A DNA stretch of 14,484 bases from Alphaproteobacteria bacterium (GCA_023301785.1 JALZUF010000060.1:1-14484), one strand, 5' to 3'; shown: positions 7,819-14,484, numbered from the stretch's first letter. A program made the numbers and translations. Notes: generated by a model from the letters alone, not told the origin.

Positions 7819-7929
7819 AACATATCCTTTTCATTAGAATTTTATAATTGATTGAAAAGACATTGCCTCATTTAATTTACCTTGTGAAGGGTGTTCCAAG
7901 ATTCTTTTGATAAAATTCACATTAATTTC

Positions 7930-7958
7930 TTGACACCGAGGGGGTGCAAAAGCTATTT
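7930..7958 (+). promoter_or_regulatory. Probable sigma-70-type promoter of rpmJ
   Basis: A perfect -35 hexamer TTGACA (7930-7935) is followed after 17 bases by CTATTT (7953-7958). CTATTT resembles the CTATAT-like -10 seen in Alphaproteobacteria. This gives a predicted start near 7965 and a leader of about 30 nt before the rpmJ ATG. The -35 is the best match I found in the window. Confidence 0.6.
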
Positions 7959-7997
7959 TCCAAACAATTACAAAAGTTTTAAAAAGTAGGTATCGTT

Positions 7998-8123
7998 ATG
8001 AAAGTTGTTAACTCATTGAAAACATTAAAGAAACGTGACAGAAATTGTCGTGTTATCAAACGCCGTGGTCGCGTTTACGTTATTAATAAGATTAATAAAC
8101 GTTTCAAAGCACGCCAAGGTTAA
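7998..8123 (+). CDS. rpmJ: 50S ribosomal protein L36 (zinc-free, 41-residue type)
   Basis: This is a short intact gene encoding the smallest large-subunit ribosomal protein, 41 residues. It starts MKVVNSLKTLKKRD and ends NKINKRFKARQG, matching the alphaproteobacterial L36 form. Only one cysteine is present (C17, in RNCRVIKRRGR), so the Cys3-His zinc ribbon of the classical L36 is absent; this is the C-minus type. The high Lys/Arg content fits rRNA binding. A weak Shine-Dalgarno (AGTAGG) lies about 9 nt before the ATG. The gene stands alone outside any ribosomal-protein operon, with its own upstream promoter and a downstream intrinsic terminator. Identity is secure despite the small size. Confidence 0.95.
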   Translation: MKVVNSLKTLKKRDRNCRVIKRRGRVYVINKINKRFKARQG

Positions 8124-8158
8124 TATTTATTAGCTTTTAAAGTATCTATTTAAGTAAC

Positions 8159-8187
8159 AAGCCTGTTTTTACAGGCTTTTATTTTGT
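8159..8187 (+). terminator. Intrinsic terminator of rpmJ
   Basis: AAGCCTGT (8159-8166), a TTTT loop (8167-8170) and ACAGGCTT (8171-8178) form a perfect 8-bp hairpin, followed by a T-rich run (TTATTTTGT). It lies 36 nt after the rpmJ stop and separates rpmJ from mreB. Confidence 0.88.
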
Positions 8188-8252
8188 TTAAATAATATGT
8201 GAGCAAATCTACTATTTTAAATGAATCAGTAGGTGCATATAACAACGCACTC

Positions 8253-8261
8253 TGCTATAAA
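8253..8261 (+). promoter_or_regulatory. Candidate extended -10 promoter for the mre-mrd cluster
   Basis: TGCTATAAA (8253-8261) has the TGnTATAAA form of an extended -10 element, about 35 nt before the mreB ATG. No good -35 hexamer stands at the expected distance, as is usual for extended -10 promoters. Because the rpmJ terminator lies just upstream, mreB needs a promoter somewhere in 8188-8295, and this is the best candidate seen. Confidence 0.35.
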
Positions 8262-8295
8262 CCATTCTTTAATAGTTTTAACAGTGAGACACTAC

Positions 8296-9336
8296 ATGTT
8301 TTCTAAGCTTTTTGGCTTTATGTCTGCAGATATGGCAATCGATTTGGGTACAGCAAATACCCTTGTCTATGTAAAAGATCAGGGGATCGTCCTAAACGAG
8401 CCTTCTGTTGTTGCTATTTCAACGGCAGGCGGTAAAAAACAGGTTTTGGCTGTCGGGAATGAAGCTAAGCAAATGTTGGGTCGTACTCCAGGTAATATTA
8501 TTGCTACGCGCCCTTTACGTGATGGCGTGATTGCAGATTTCGAAGTTACCGAAGCGATGATTAAGCATTTTATCCGTAAAGTGCATAACCGACGTTCTTT
8601 TGTTTCTCCTAAAATGATGATTTGTGTGCCGTCAGGTTCTACGGCTGTTGAGCAACGCGCTATTCAAGAATCTGCGGAAAGCGCTGGTGCAAGCCAAGTT
8701 GAGCTTATTGAAGAGCCGATGGCAGCTGCTATTGGTGCTGGCCTTCCTGTGACTGAGCCTTCTGGATCTATGGTTGTTGATATCGGTGGCGGTACAACAG
8801 AAGTTGCCGTTATCTCTTTGGGCGGTATCGTATATGCACGTTCTGTGCGTGTTGGTGGTGATAAAATGGATGAAGCTGTTATTTCTTATATTCGCCGCGT
8901 CCATAATCTCCTTATTGGTGAAAGCACAGCTGAGCGCATTAAAAAAGAAATTGGTTCTGCTTGTCCGCCAGCCGATGGAGAGGGACGTCAGCTTCATATT
9001 AAGGGGCGTGATCTTATGAATGGCGTGCCAAAAGAGATTGTTATTACTGAACGTCAAATTTCTGAGAGTTTGGCAGAGCCTGTTGGTCAAATTATTGAAG
9101 GTGTTAAAACGGCACTTGAGCATACTGCGCCTGAATTAGCGGCTGATATTGTTGATAAGGGTATCGTTATGACTGGTGGTGGTGCGCTACTTTCTAATTT
9201 AGATTTTGTCTTGCGCCATGCAACAGGCTTGCCTGTCACAATCGCAGATGATCCTTTGTCATGTGTTGTTCTTGGAACAGGGCACGCGCTAGAAGAGATG
9301 AAAACCCTTAAAGGCGTTCTTATAGGGTCATATTAA
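8296..9336 (+). CDS. mreB: Rod shape-determining protein MreB (bacterial actin)
   Basis: MreB polymerises with ATP into membrane-bound antiparallel filaments that orient lateral wall synthesis. From ATG 8296 it has 346 residues, typical of the family. An N-terminal amphipathic MFSKLFGFMS, the usual membrane anchor, precedes phosphate-1 AIDLGTANTLVYV (14-26). Then come IEEPMAAAIGAGLPV (138-152), phosphate-2 VDIGGGTTE (161-169) and the adenosine motif GIVMTGGGALL (289-299). A GTG at 8233 would add 21 residues (MHITTHSAINH...) without family counterpart and would read through the candidate promoter, so I reject it. AGTGAGA about 6-7 nt before 8296 is a weak Shine-Dalgarno. It is the first gene of mreB-mreC-mreD-mrdA-rodA, with its own gap of 104 nt before mreC. 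A long antisense frame here is a shadow. Confidence 0.97.
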   Translation: MFSKLFGFMSADMAIDLGTANTLVYVKDQGIVLNEPSVVAISTAGGKKQVLAVGNEAKQMLGRTPGNIIATRPLRDGVIADFEVTEAMIKHFIRKVHNRRSFVSPKMMICVPSGSTAVEQRAIQESAESAGASQVELIEEPMAAAIGAGLPVTEPSGSMVVDIGGGTTEVAVISLGGIVYARSVRVGGDKMDEAVISYIRRVHNLLIGESTAERIKKEIGSACPPADGEGRQLHIKGRDLMNGVPKEIVITERQISESLAEPVGQIIEGVKTALEHTAPELAADIVDKGIVMTGGGALLSNLDFVLRHATGLPVTIADDPLSCVVLGTGHALEEMKTLKGVLIGSY

Positions 9337-9339
9337 GTA

Positions 9340-9363
9340 TTGCGGTATAATGCCGTATTGACG
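9340..9363 (+). promoter_or_regulatory. TATAAT box inside a small hairpin in the mreB-mreC gap
   Basis: A perfect TATAAT (9346-9351) lies just after the mreB stop. It is embedded in a weak hairpin (CGGTA 9343-9347 with TGCCG 9351-9355, loop TAA, plus weak outer pairs). TTGACG follows at 9358-9363. No -35 fits the TATAAT at 16-18 nt, and no -10 fits the TTGACG, so neither is a proven promoter. The rest of the gap (9364-9440) shows nothing I recognise. Confidence 0.25.
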
Positions 9364-9440
9364 TAATTTTTACTGGTTTTATGGGCTCTGTTGGCTTATC
9401 ATGATGCCTGAACTTAAGAATTATCTGACAAAGCCTCTTC

Positions 9441-10310
9441 ATGAAATCGACAATCAAACAAAGATCTGCTTCTTATTCTGCATCGTTGTCCATACTAGGC
9501 GGGCGCATTGGATCATCTATATTCTTGCTTATTTCAGGATTTCTTCTGCTCGTTACATTCATTAGCCCTAATATTCTGTCGGGTGCCCGTGTAAACGTAT
9601 CGGAAGTTTTTGCGCCAGCATTATCTTTCGTTAGTCGACCTTTTCAAAACATGGCGGATGCGGTAAGCGGTATTTCTGGTAAGGCGGCCTTAAAAGCAGA
9701 AAACGCAAAGCTTCAATCAGAAAATCAACGTTTGCGTGAATGGTATCAAACAGCCCTAATGTTACAGGCAGAAAATCAATCATTACAAAAGCTTTTGAAC
9801 CTTAAAGTCCCCAGTGAACAAAAATATGTCACAGCGCGCGTTATCTCTGATTCAAGTAATTCTTTTGTGAAAACACTCCTTGTAAATTCTGGCTATGACG
9901 ACGGGGTACGAAAAAATCAAGCAGCTCTATCTGGTGATGGTATGATTGGGCGTATTATTGAATCTGGTAATAACGCATCGCGTATTTTATTGCTCACAGA
10001 TATAAACTCAAGAATTCCTGTGATTGTTGAAGGTACTAACCAAAAAGCTGTACTGGCGGGGATGAATAATAACCCACCTGAGTTAAGACACCTTCCTAAA
10101 GATAGCGGTATTAATATTGGTACACGTATTATCACTTCTGGTGATGGCGGCGTATTCCCTTATGGATTGCCTATCGGGACCGTATCAAAAAGTGAAGGTG
10201 GCAATTATTTAATCAAACCTTTTGCAAATATGGATCGTATTACGTTTGTTCGTGTTGTCGACGCGTCTTTAAATCCAAATTTGATAAAAGGTGAGCTGTC
10301 ATCTTTCTAA
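9441..10310 (+). CDS. mreC: Rod shape-determining protein MreC
   Basis: MreC is a bitopic inner-membrane protein whose periplasmic part binds PBP2 and activates the elongasome. The 289 residues show a basic cytoplasmic N-terminus (residues 1-22), one transmembrane helix (about 25-43) and a coiled coil (about 82-120, KAENAKLQSENQRLRE, heptad-like). Two beta-barrel domains follow (about 129-272), with VISDSSNSFVKTLLVNSG and the family motif ITSGDGGVFPYGLPIGTV (231-248). No long C-terminal extension is present. The ATG at 9441 has no evident Shine-Dalgarno, and no earlier in-frame start was found that would add family-like sequence. It lies 104 nt after mreB and one base before mreD. Confidence 0.95.
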   Translation: MKSTIKQRSASYSASLSILGGRIGSSIFLLISGFLLLVTFISPNILSGARVNVSEVFAPALSFVSRPFQNMADAVSGISGKAALKAENAKLQSENQRLREWYQTALMLQAENQSLQKLLNLKVPSEQKYVTARVISDSSNSFVKTLLVNSGYDDGVRKNQAALSGDGMIGRIIESGNNASRILLLTDINSRIPVIVEGTNQKAVLAGMNNNPPELRHLPKDSGINIGTRIITSGDGGVFPYGLPIGTVSKSEGGNYLIKPFANMDRITFVRVVDASLNPNLIKGELSSF

Positions 10311-10311
10311 A

Positions 10312-10845
10312 ATGAATGATTTCTTTTCTTCCGAAAATCTAAGCTTGTTATTACGATTGTTTGTTGCACAAGCCTTAATTTTCTTTCTCTTTATTATAGA
10401 TTTAGTTGATTATTCAATTCCGATTTCTTATATGGCTCGTCCATTTTTCACAGTTATTATTATTTATTACTGGGCTATCTATAGACCTAATCTTTTATCA
10501 CCGGCTTATATTTTCGCCTTAGGATTAATTTATGATTTAATTTTAGGATATCCAGTGGGCATACATGCTATTTTATTCATTACGGCTCAATGGATTATAA
10601 GTGATCAAAGGCTTTATTTTCTGGGGCAATCGTTTTTAGTAACGTGCTTAGGATTTTCGTTAACAGGCTTCTTGGTTTTATGTGCCGAATGGCTTTTCTT
10701 TAGTGCGATGGCAGGAAGCTTCGATGGCTTTGAAAATGTTTTCTATAAGACAATCGTAAGCAGTTTCTTGTTCCCGCTTATGACGTTGTTATTCAATGTG
10801 ATTTATCGTACTTTACCTCCAGTATCACAAAAACATTTATTATGA
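10312..10845 (+). CDS. mreD: Rod shape-determining protein MreD
   Basis: MreD is a small polytopic inner-membrane protein of the elongasome that partners MreC. From ATG 10312 it has 177 residues with about five hydrophobic segments (roughly 11-33, 45-58, 64-78, 84-130 as two, 148-165). The conserved region GLIYDLILGYPVGIHAILF (71-89) is typical of MreD. A GTG at 10291, inside mreC, would add seven polar residues. ATG 10312, one base after the mreC stop, is preferred and implies coupling to mreC. The family is poorly conserved, so position between mreC and mrdA is an important part of the call. Confidence 0.92.
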   Translation: MNDFFSSENLSLLLRLFVAQALIFFLFIIDLVDYSIPISYMARPFFTVIIIYYWAIYRPNLLSPAYIFALGLIYDLILGYPVGIHAILFITAQWIISDQRLYFLGQSFLVTCLGFSLTGFLVLCAEWLFFSAMAGSFDGFENVFYKTIVSSFLFPLMTLLFNVIYRTLPPVSQKHLL

Positions 10846-10852
10846 TTTTACT

Positions 10853-12721
10853 ATGAATAATCAAGATGAACGCTCTAAAAGTTTTTCTCGCCGAACATTT
10901 GTTGTTGGGGCGTGTCAGGGCCTAGCTTTAGCTGTTTTAGGTGGACGCTTAGCTTGGCTTCAACTCGCGGAGGGTGGTAGATATAAAACGCTCTCAGATA
11001 AAAACCGGATTAATATTAAAATGGTTGCCCCGTCACGAGGAGAAATTGTAGATCGTTTTGGTGTTCCCCTAGCTATTAACAATCAAAATTTTCGTATTTT
11101 AATGGTGCCTGAACAAGTTGATGATGTTGATAAGTCCCTTGGAAAGTTAGCAAGATTCATTGATTTAGATGATAGAAAAATTCAGAAAGTTATTAAAGCA
11201 TCGAAAAAATCAGCCTCTTTTATACCGTTGGAAGTAACAGATAATCTGAACTGGTCTGAAGTGGCCAAGGTTGAGGTCAATCTAGCCGATCTTCCTGGGG
11301 TCAGTATTGATGAAGGTGAAATTAGAAATTATCCTTTTGGTTACCCTACAGGCCATTTGGTTGGTTACGTTCGCTCAGTTAGTCAGAATGATTTAGATGG
11401 TGATCCATTGTTGACGCTCCCTGGTTTTAAAATTGGTAAGACAGGCATTGAAAAATCTTACGATAAAAAACTTCGCGGCGAAGCAGGTAATAAACAAATG
11501 GAAGTGAACGTTCGTGGACGTGAAGTTCGTGAACTGGAAAATAATAGTAGCTTAAACGGGCAACGCCTATCTTTAAGTATTGATGCAGAATTGCAAGTTT
11601 ACTGCCAACAAATATTAGCACAACATAAGAGCGCATCTGCTGTGGTTATGGATGCGTACACAGGAGCGGTATATGCGCTGGTGTCTCACCCGTCTTTTGA
11701 TCCTAATATATTTACTAAAAGTATTAGTGCAGAGCAGTGGGAAGAACTCGTTTCAAATCCTGCTTTTCCTTTGAATAATAAAGCTGTAGGGGGGCAATAT
11801 CCGCCTGGATCAACATTTAAAATGATCACGGCTCTTGCTGCCCTTGAGGGAGGTTACGCGACACCAAACACAACGGTCAGGTGTAAAGGGCGCTATGAAT
11901 TTGGTAAAGATAAATACCATTGCTGGAAGCTAAGCGGACATGGAACGATGTCTGTAGTAAGCGCACTCATGAGATCTTGTGATACGTATTTTTATGAACT
12001 GGCTACTGAAATTGGTATTGATAATATTAGTGCGATGGCTAGAAAATTTGGGCTAGGCCAAAAATATGGATTTGACCTTCCAGAGGAAAGAGCAGGTTTA
12101 TTGCCGACTAAGAAATGGAAAGAAGAACGGGTTGGACAAGTTTGGCGCCCTGGAGATACGATTATTTCAAGTATTGGACAGGGGTATATATTATCAACGC
12201 CGTTGCAACTTGCGGTGATGATGTCCCGATTAATTAATGGTGGTATAGCGGTTGATCCGTGGCTGGTAGGTTATATGGATGATAAGAAAGTATATCCAGA
12301 TAAGTGGCCTAAAATGGATGTCAGCCAGAAGAATTTAGATCTTGTGAAGGTTGGTATGGATCGTGTGGTTAATGCTAAAGATGGAACGGCCTACGATTCC
12401 CGTATAGAAGAAGAGGGTTTTGAATTTGGTGGTAAGACGGGGACTGCGCAGGTCAAAAAAATTAACCGCGCCGAGCGTGCTAGAGGGATTATGAATGAGG
12501 ATCTTTCTTGGAAATATCGTCACCACGCCCTATTTGTTGGGTATGCGCCGTTAAATAATCCGCGTTATGTTGTTTCTGTTGTGGTTGAACATGGTGGCGG
12601 TGGGTCCGCTGTTGCTGCGCCATTGGCTAAAGAAATACTTTTAGAAACGCAAAAAAGAAACCCTGCATTGTCTGATATAAAATTAACAAACGTAATAGAG
12701 AAGCCAGAAAATAATGTTTGA
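10853..12721 (+). CDS. mrdA: Penicillin-binding protein 2 (elongasome DD-transpeptidase)
   Basis: PBP2 cross-links peptidoglycan during side-wall growth, paired with RodA. The 622 residues show a short cytoplasmic N-terminus, a signal-anchor helix (about 16-38), the pedestal/dimerisation domain beginning APSRGEIVDRFG (59-70), and the transpeptidase domain. Active-site motifs are SxxK at S320-K323 (PPGSTFK), SxD at S375-D377 (SCD, as SAD in E. coli PBP2) and KTG at 528-530. Cysteines C344 and C357 lie between the first two motifs. The anchor is preceded by SRRTFVV (12-18), close to the twin-arginine consensus. The start is 7 nt after the mreD stop, without a clear Shine-Dalgarno. The 3' end overlaps rodA by 8 nt. 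Confidence 0.97.
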   Translation: MNNQDERSKSFSRRTFVVGACQGLALAVLGGRLAWLQLAEGGRYKTLSDKNRINIKMVAPSRGEIVDRFGVPLAINNQNFRILMVPEQVDDVDKSLGKLARFIDLDDRKIQKVIKASKKSASFIPLEVTDNLNWSEVAKVEVNLADLPGVSIDEGEIRNYPFGYPTGHLVGYVRSVSQNDLDGDPLLTLPGFKIGKTGIEKSYDKKLRGEAGNKQMEVNVRGREVRELENNSSLNGQRLSLSIDAELQVYCQQILAQHKSASAVVMDAYTGAVYALVSHPSFDPNIFTKSISAEQWEELVSNPAFPLNNKAVGGQYPPGSTFKMITALAALEGGYATPNTTVRCKGRYEFGKDKYHCWKLSGHGTMSVVSALMRSCDTYFYELATEIGIDNISAMARKFGLGQKYGFDLPEERAGLLPTKKWKEERVGQVWRPGDTIISSIGQGYILSTPLQLAVMMSRLINGGIAVDPWLVGYMDDKKVYPDKWPKMDVSQKNLDLVKVGMDRVVNAKDGTAYDSRIEEEGFEFGGKTGTAQVKKINRAERARGIMNEDLSWKYRHHALFVGYAPLNNPRYVVSVVVEHGGGGSAVAAPLAKEILLETQKRNPALSDIKLTNVIEKPENNV

Positions 12722-13847
12722 TACTGTTAAGTTAAATACCGATCAAACTATATTCCAAAAGTTGCAAAATATGGGATGGGGTTTGATTATCTTAATTTGT
12801 GTTTTGGCTTGTATAGGCTTCACTGCATTATATTCTGCTGCCCAAGGAAATTTTGATCCATGGGCCTCAAAACAAATTGTTCGTTTTCTGGTTGGCCTCG
12901 TGGGCTTATTCATCATTGCATTGGTGGATATTAAAATTTGGTATCGTTTAACATACCCTATTTTTATTGTTGGATTTATTTCACTCATCATTGTTGAAAT
13001 TATGGGACATACGGGAATGGGGGCGCAACGTTGGATTAACTTAGGATTTATTCAATTACAGCCATCAGAATTCATGAAGATAGCTGTTGTGATGTCACTG
13101 GCGCGTTATTTCCATGCGGCAGGCCAAGATGACATGAAGAGTTTTAAATTCTTGATACCGTCTCTCGTCTTTATATTGCTTCCTGTGGGGCTTGTCCTAT
13201 TACAGCCTGATTTGGGGACATCGCTTATGATTGTCATGGCGGGCATTACCATGATTTTTCTGGCGGGCGCACCTATATGGATTTTCCTAGTCGGCGCAGC
13301 GGCTTCGGCTGCCTCGCTGCCTGTTGCATGGTATTTCATGCATTCCTATCAAAAACAACGCGTAATGACATTCCTAAACCCAGAGTCTGATCCGTTGGGA
13401 GCGGGCTACCACATTACACAATCTAAGATTGCTTTAGGATCTGGGGGCATTGAAGGTAAGGGGTTCTTAGAGGGCTCTCAAAGTCGCCTAAACTTCCTAC
13501 CCGAAAAGCAAACAGACTTTATCTTTACATTATGGGCAGAAGAGTGGGGCTTAATGGGGGGCATATTCTTATTGGTTATTATCGCGCTCATCTTGCTTTA
13601 TGGGATCATCATATCAATGAATTGTCGTCACGCTTTTGGACGGCTATTGGCGATGGGCTTGGTTGTCAATTTCTCACTCTATGTGTTTATAAACATTGCC
13701 ATGGTTATGGGACTCATTCCTGTCGTGGGCGCACCACTACCGCTTGTGTCCTATGGAGGGACATCAATGCTGGCCGCTTTAGTTGGTTTTGGTCTTATTC
13801 TGTCGTGTAATATTCACCGTGATAGCAAGCTACCACGAATGCAATAG
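12714..13847 (+). CDS. rodA: Peptidoglycan glycosyltransferase RodA (SEDS family)
   Basis: RodA is the polytopic SEDS glycosyltransferase that polymerises lipid II into glycan strands together with PBP2. The 377 residues carry about ten hydrophobic segments and the SEDS motifs in order: GAQRWI (103-108), QPSEFMK (116-122), LQPDLGTSLM (163-172), LPEKQTDFIFTLWAEEWG (262-279, with Asp268 matching the catalytic Asp of the family) and VGAPLPLVSYGGTSM (338-352). The ATG lies inside the end of mrdA, with ATGTTTGA shared by both genes, an arrangement that supports coupled synthesis of the two partners. The stop is only 3 nt from the end of the convergent grxD, and I see no intrinsic terminator between them. 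Confidence 0.97.
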   Translation: MFDTVKLNTDQTIFQKLQNMGWGLIILICVLACIGFTALYSAAQGNFDPWASKQIVRFLVGLVGLFIIALVDIKIWYRLTYPIFIVGFISLIIVEIMGHTGMGAQRWINLGFIQLQPSEFMKIAVVMSLARYFHAAGQDDMKSFKFLIPSLVFILLPVGLVLLQPDLGTSLMIVMAGITMIFLAGAPIWIFLVGAAASAASLPVAWYFMHSYQKQRVMTFLNPESDPLGAGYHITQSKIALGSGGIEGKGFLEGSQSRLNFLPEKQTDFIFTLWAEEWGLMGGIFLLVIIALILLYGIIISMNCRHAFGRLLAMGLVVNFSLYVFINIAMVMGLIPVVGAPLPLVSYGGTSMLAALVGFGLILSCNIHRDSKLPRMQ

Positions 13848-13850
13848 GCG

Positions 13851-14189
13851 CTAAGCCGCGTCAGATACAGGAATTTGATTGGCTTCTAAATGTTGCTTTA
13901 ACTCACCATTCTCATACATCTCACGAATAATGTCACAACCTCCAACGAACTCACCTTTAACGTATAGTTGCGGGATGGTTGGCCAGTTTGTATAATCTTT
14001 AATGCCTTGGCGAATAATAGCGTCTTCAAGAACATTAACGTCTTTAAATTCAACACCAAGTTGAGATAAGATTTGAATAACCGCGGCCGAGAAACCACAT
14101 TGTGGAAAGGCGGCTGTGCCCTTCATGTAAAGAACGATGTCATTTGAATTAACTTCGTTTTTGATTTGATCAAATATTATATTTTCCAT
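13851..14189 (-). CDS. grxD: Monothiol glutaredoxin, CGFS type (Grx4/GrxD)
   Basis: CGFS glutaredoxins bind and hand over [2Fe-2S] clusters with glutathione rather than acting mainly as disulfide reductases. The 112-residue protein has a thioredoxin-like fold with LYMKGTAAFPQCGFS (20-34, active Cys31). It also has the conserved TNWPTIPQLYVKGEFVGGCDI (67-87), which supplies the cis-Pro and glutathione-binding residues, and a short C-terminal tail. Length is that of the single-domain E. coli GrxD. A good Shine-Dalgarno (AGGAA, minus strand of 14196-14200) stands 6 nt before the ATG. It follows bolA by 17 nt, matching the known physical and functional partnership of these families. Confidence 0.96.
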   Translation of the reverse strand: MENIIFDQIKNEVNSNDIVLYMKGTAAFPQCGFSAAVIQILSQLGVEFKDVNVLEDAIIRQGIKDYTNWPTIPQLYVKGEFVGGCDIIREMYENGELKQHLEANQIPVSDAA

Positions 14190-14206
14190 CTTTTATTCCT
14201 ACTCAA

Positions 14207-14440
14207 TTACTCTGGTGTTGATGTTTGTATAGCAAGGGCGTGCAGGTCATTACCCATTTTTCCTTTTAGTGCGGCATAAACCATTTGGTGCTGTTGTATG
14301 CGTGACTTTCCTGCGAATGCTGATGAGATTACGTGGGCGGCATAATGATCGCCATCACCTCGTAAGTCAGATATCGTAACTTCACAGTCAGGAATACCTT
14401 CCAGAATTAGGTCTTTAATAAGATCTGCATCCATTGCCAT
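14207..14440 (-). CDS. BolA family protein (IbaG/BolA2-like), partner of CGFS glutaredoxin
   Basis: BolA-like proteins form [2Fe-2S]-bridged heterodimers with CGFS glutaredoxins and act in iron-sulfur and iron homeostasis. From ATG 14440 the protein has 77 residues with the class II KH-like fold. Visible features are DLRGDGDHYAAHVIS (25-39, the GDGDHY loop of the IbaG-type subgroup), FAGKSRIQQHQMVYAAL (42-58, the family signature) and the invariant His67 in DLHALAIQT. An upstream TTG (14479) is in frame but would overlap the preceding gene's end. ATG 14440 sits 4 nt after that gene's stop and gives MAMDADLIKDLI, which fits the subgroup's start. The gene is cotranscribed with grxD by spacing. 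Which BolA paralogue name applies is uncertain. Confidence 0.92.
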   Translation of the reverse strand: MAMDADLIKDLILEGIPDCEVTISDLRGDGDHYAAHVISSAFAGKSRIQQHQMVYAALKGKMGNDLHALAIQTSTPE

Positions 14441-14444
14441 TAGA

Positions 14445-14484
14445 TTACTCAGCCTCTGATTTAATTTGCTCTTGGGCAAAAACG
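14445..14484 (-). CDS. C-terminal tail of an unidentified upstream gene (5' partial)
   Basis: On the minus strand a frame enters from the right edge and ends at TAA (plus 14445-14447), reading VFAQEQIKSEAE. The stop is 4 nt before the bolA ATG, as expected for the preceding gene of the same operon. In other Alphaproteobacteria purL often lies in this position, but the 12 visible residues do not show it. Only 40 nt are in the window, so identity cannot be given. Confidence 0.4.
   Translation of the reverse strand, partial: VFAQEQIKSEAE

Noticed and set aside
7819..7929. Possible small RNA or riboswitch in the pntAA-rpmJ divergent region
   Set aside because: I found no stable paired structure or T-tract; the region is AT-rich and is adequately explained by two divergent promoters and leaders.
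8233..8295. A GTG start that would extend MreB by 21 residues
   Set aside because: The added residues have no family counterpart, would displace the N-terminal amphipathic anchor, and cover the best promoter candidate.
8632..9123. A 163-codon open frame antisense to mreB
   Set aside because: It lies fully inside a highly conserved gene on the other strand, has no family-like motifs, and is what codon bias of mreB would leave open.
10900..10915. Possible lipobox in PBP2 (VGAC, Cys21)
   Set aside because: The hydrophobic stretch before the cysteine is only about four residues, too short for a lipoprotein signal, and the helix continues past it as a membrane anchor.
14441..14479. A TTG start that would extend the BolA protein by 13 residues
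   Set aside because: It overlaps the tail of the preceding frame, and the ATG at 14440 gives the normal family start 4 nt after that frame's stop.

Overview
The window is core chromosome from an AT-rich member of the Alphaproteobacteria. The lineage is inferred from three things: a NAD(P) transhydrogenase split into three subunits (separate soluble alpha-1, as in Rhodospirillum), a 41-residue single-cysteine L36 of the kind usual in that class, and alphaproteobacterial-style gene neighbours (recN-ligA after a short upstream gene tail, and bolA-grxD). I cannot resolve the order or family. All full-length genes look intact. I see no insertion sequence, phage gene, CRISPR array, tRNA or rRNA, and no clear sign of recent transfer.

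Layout. (1) Positions 1-3829, plus strand: tail of an upstream gene (possibly bamD), then recN and ligA, packed as an operon for DNA repair and replication and closed by a weak hairpin terminator. (2) Positions 3802-7818, minus strand: pntAA, pntAB and pntB (proton-translocating transhydrogenase), followed 11 nt later by a serine alpha/beta hydrolase whose 3' end overlaps the end of ligA. (3) Positions 7930-8187, plus strand: a small self-contained rpmJ unit with its own promoter and intrinsic terminator, divergent from the pnt operon. (4) Positions 8296-13847, plus strand: the rod-shape cluster mreB, mreC, mreD, mrdA (PBP2), rodA. (5) Positions 13851-14484, minus strand: the tail of an unidentified gene, then bolA and a CGFS monothiol glutaredoxin.

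How the genes work together. MreB filaments under the inner membrane, with MreC and MreD, organise the RodA glycosyltransferase and the PBP2 transpeptidase for lateral wall synthesis. The three Pnt proteins form one membrane enzyme that couples the proton-motive force to NADPH formation. Grx4-type glutaredoxin and BolA typically form a [2Fe-2S]-bridged pair. RecN and LigA act in recombination repair and DNA joining.

I did not find a convincing undescribed multi-gene system. The observations most worth checking are a strongly basic repetitive tail on PntAA facing an acidic N-terminus on PntAB across the split linker, a perfect 17-nt palindrome between pntB and the hydrolase, the hydrolase as a fourth pnt-operon gene, and a Tat-like twin-arginine motif on PBP2.
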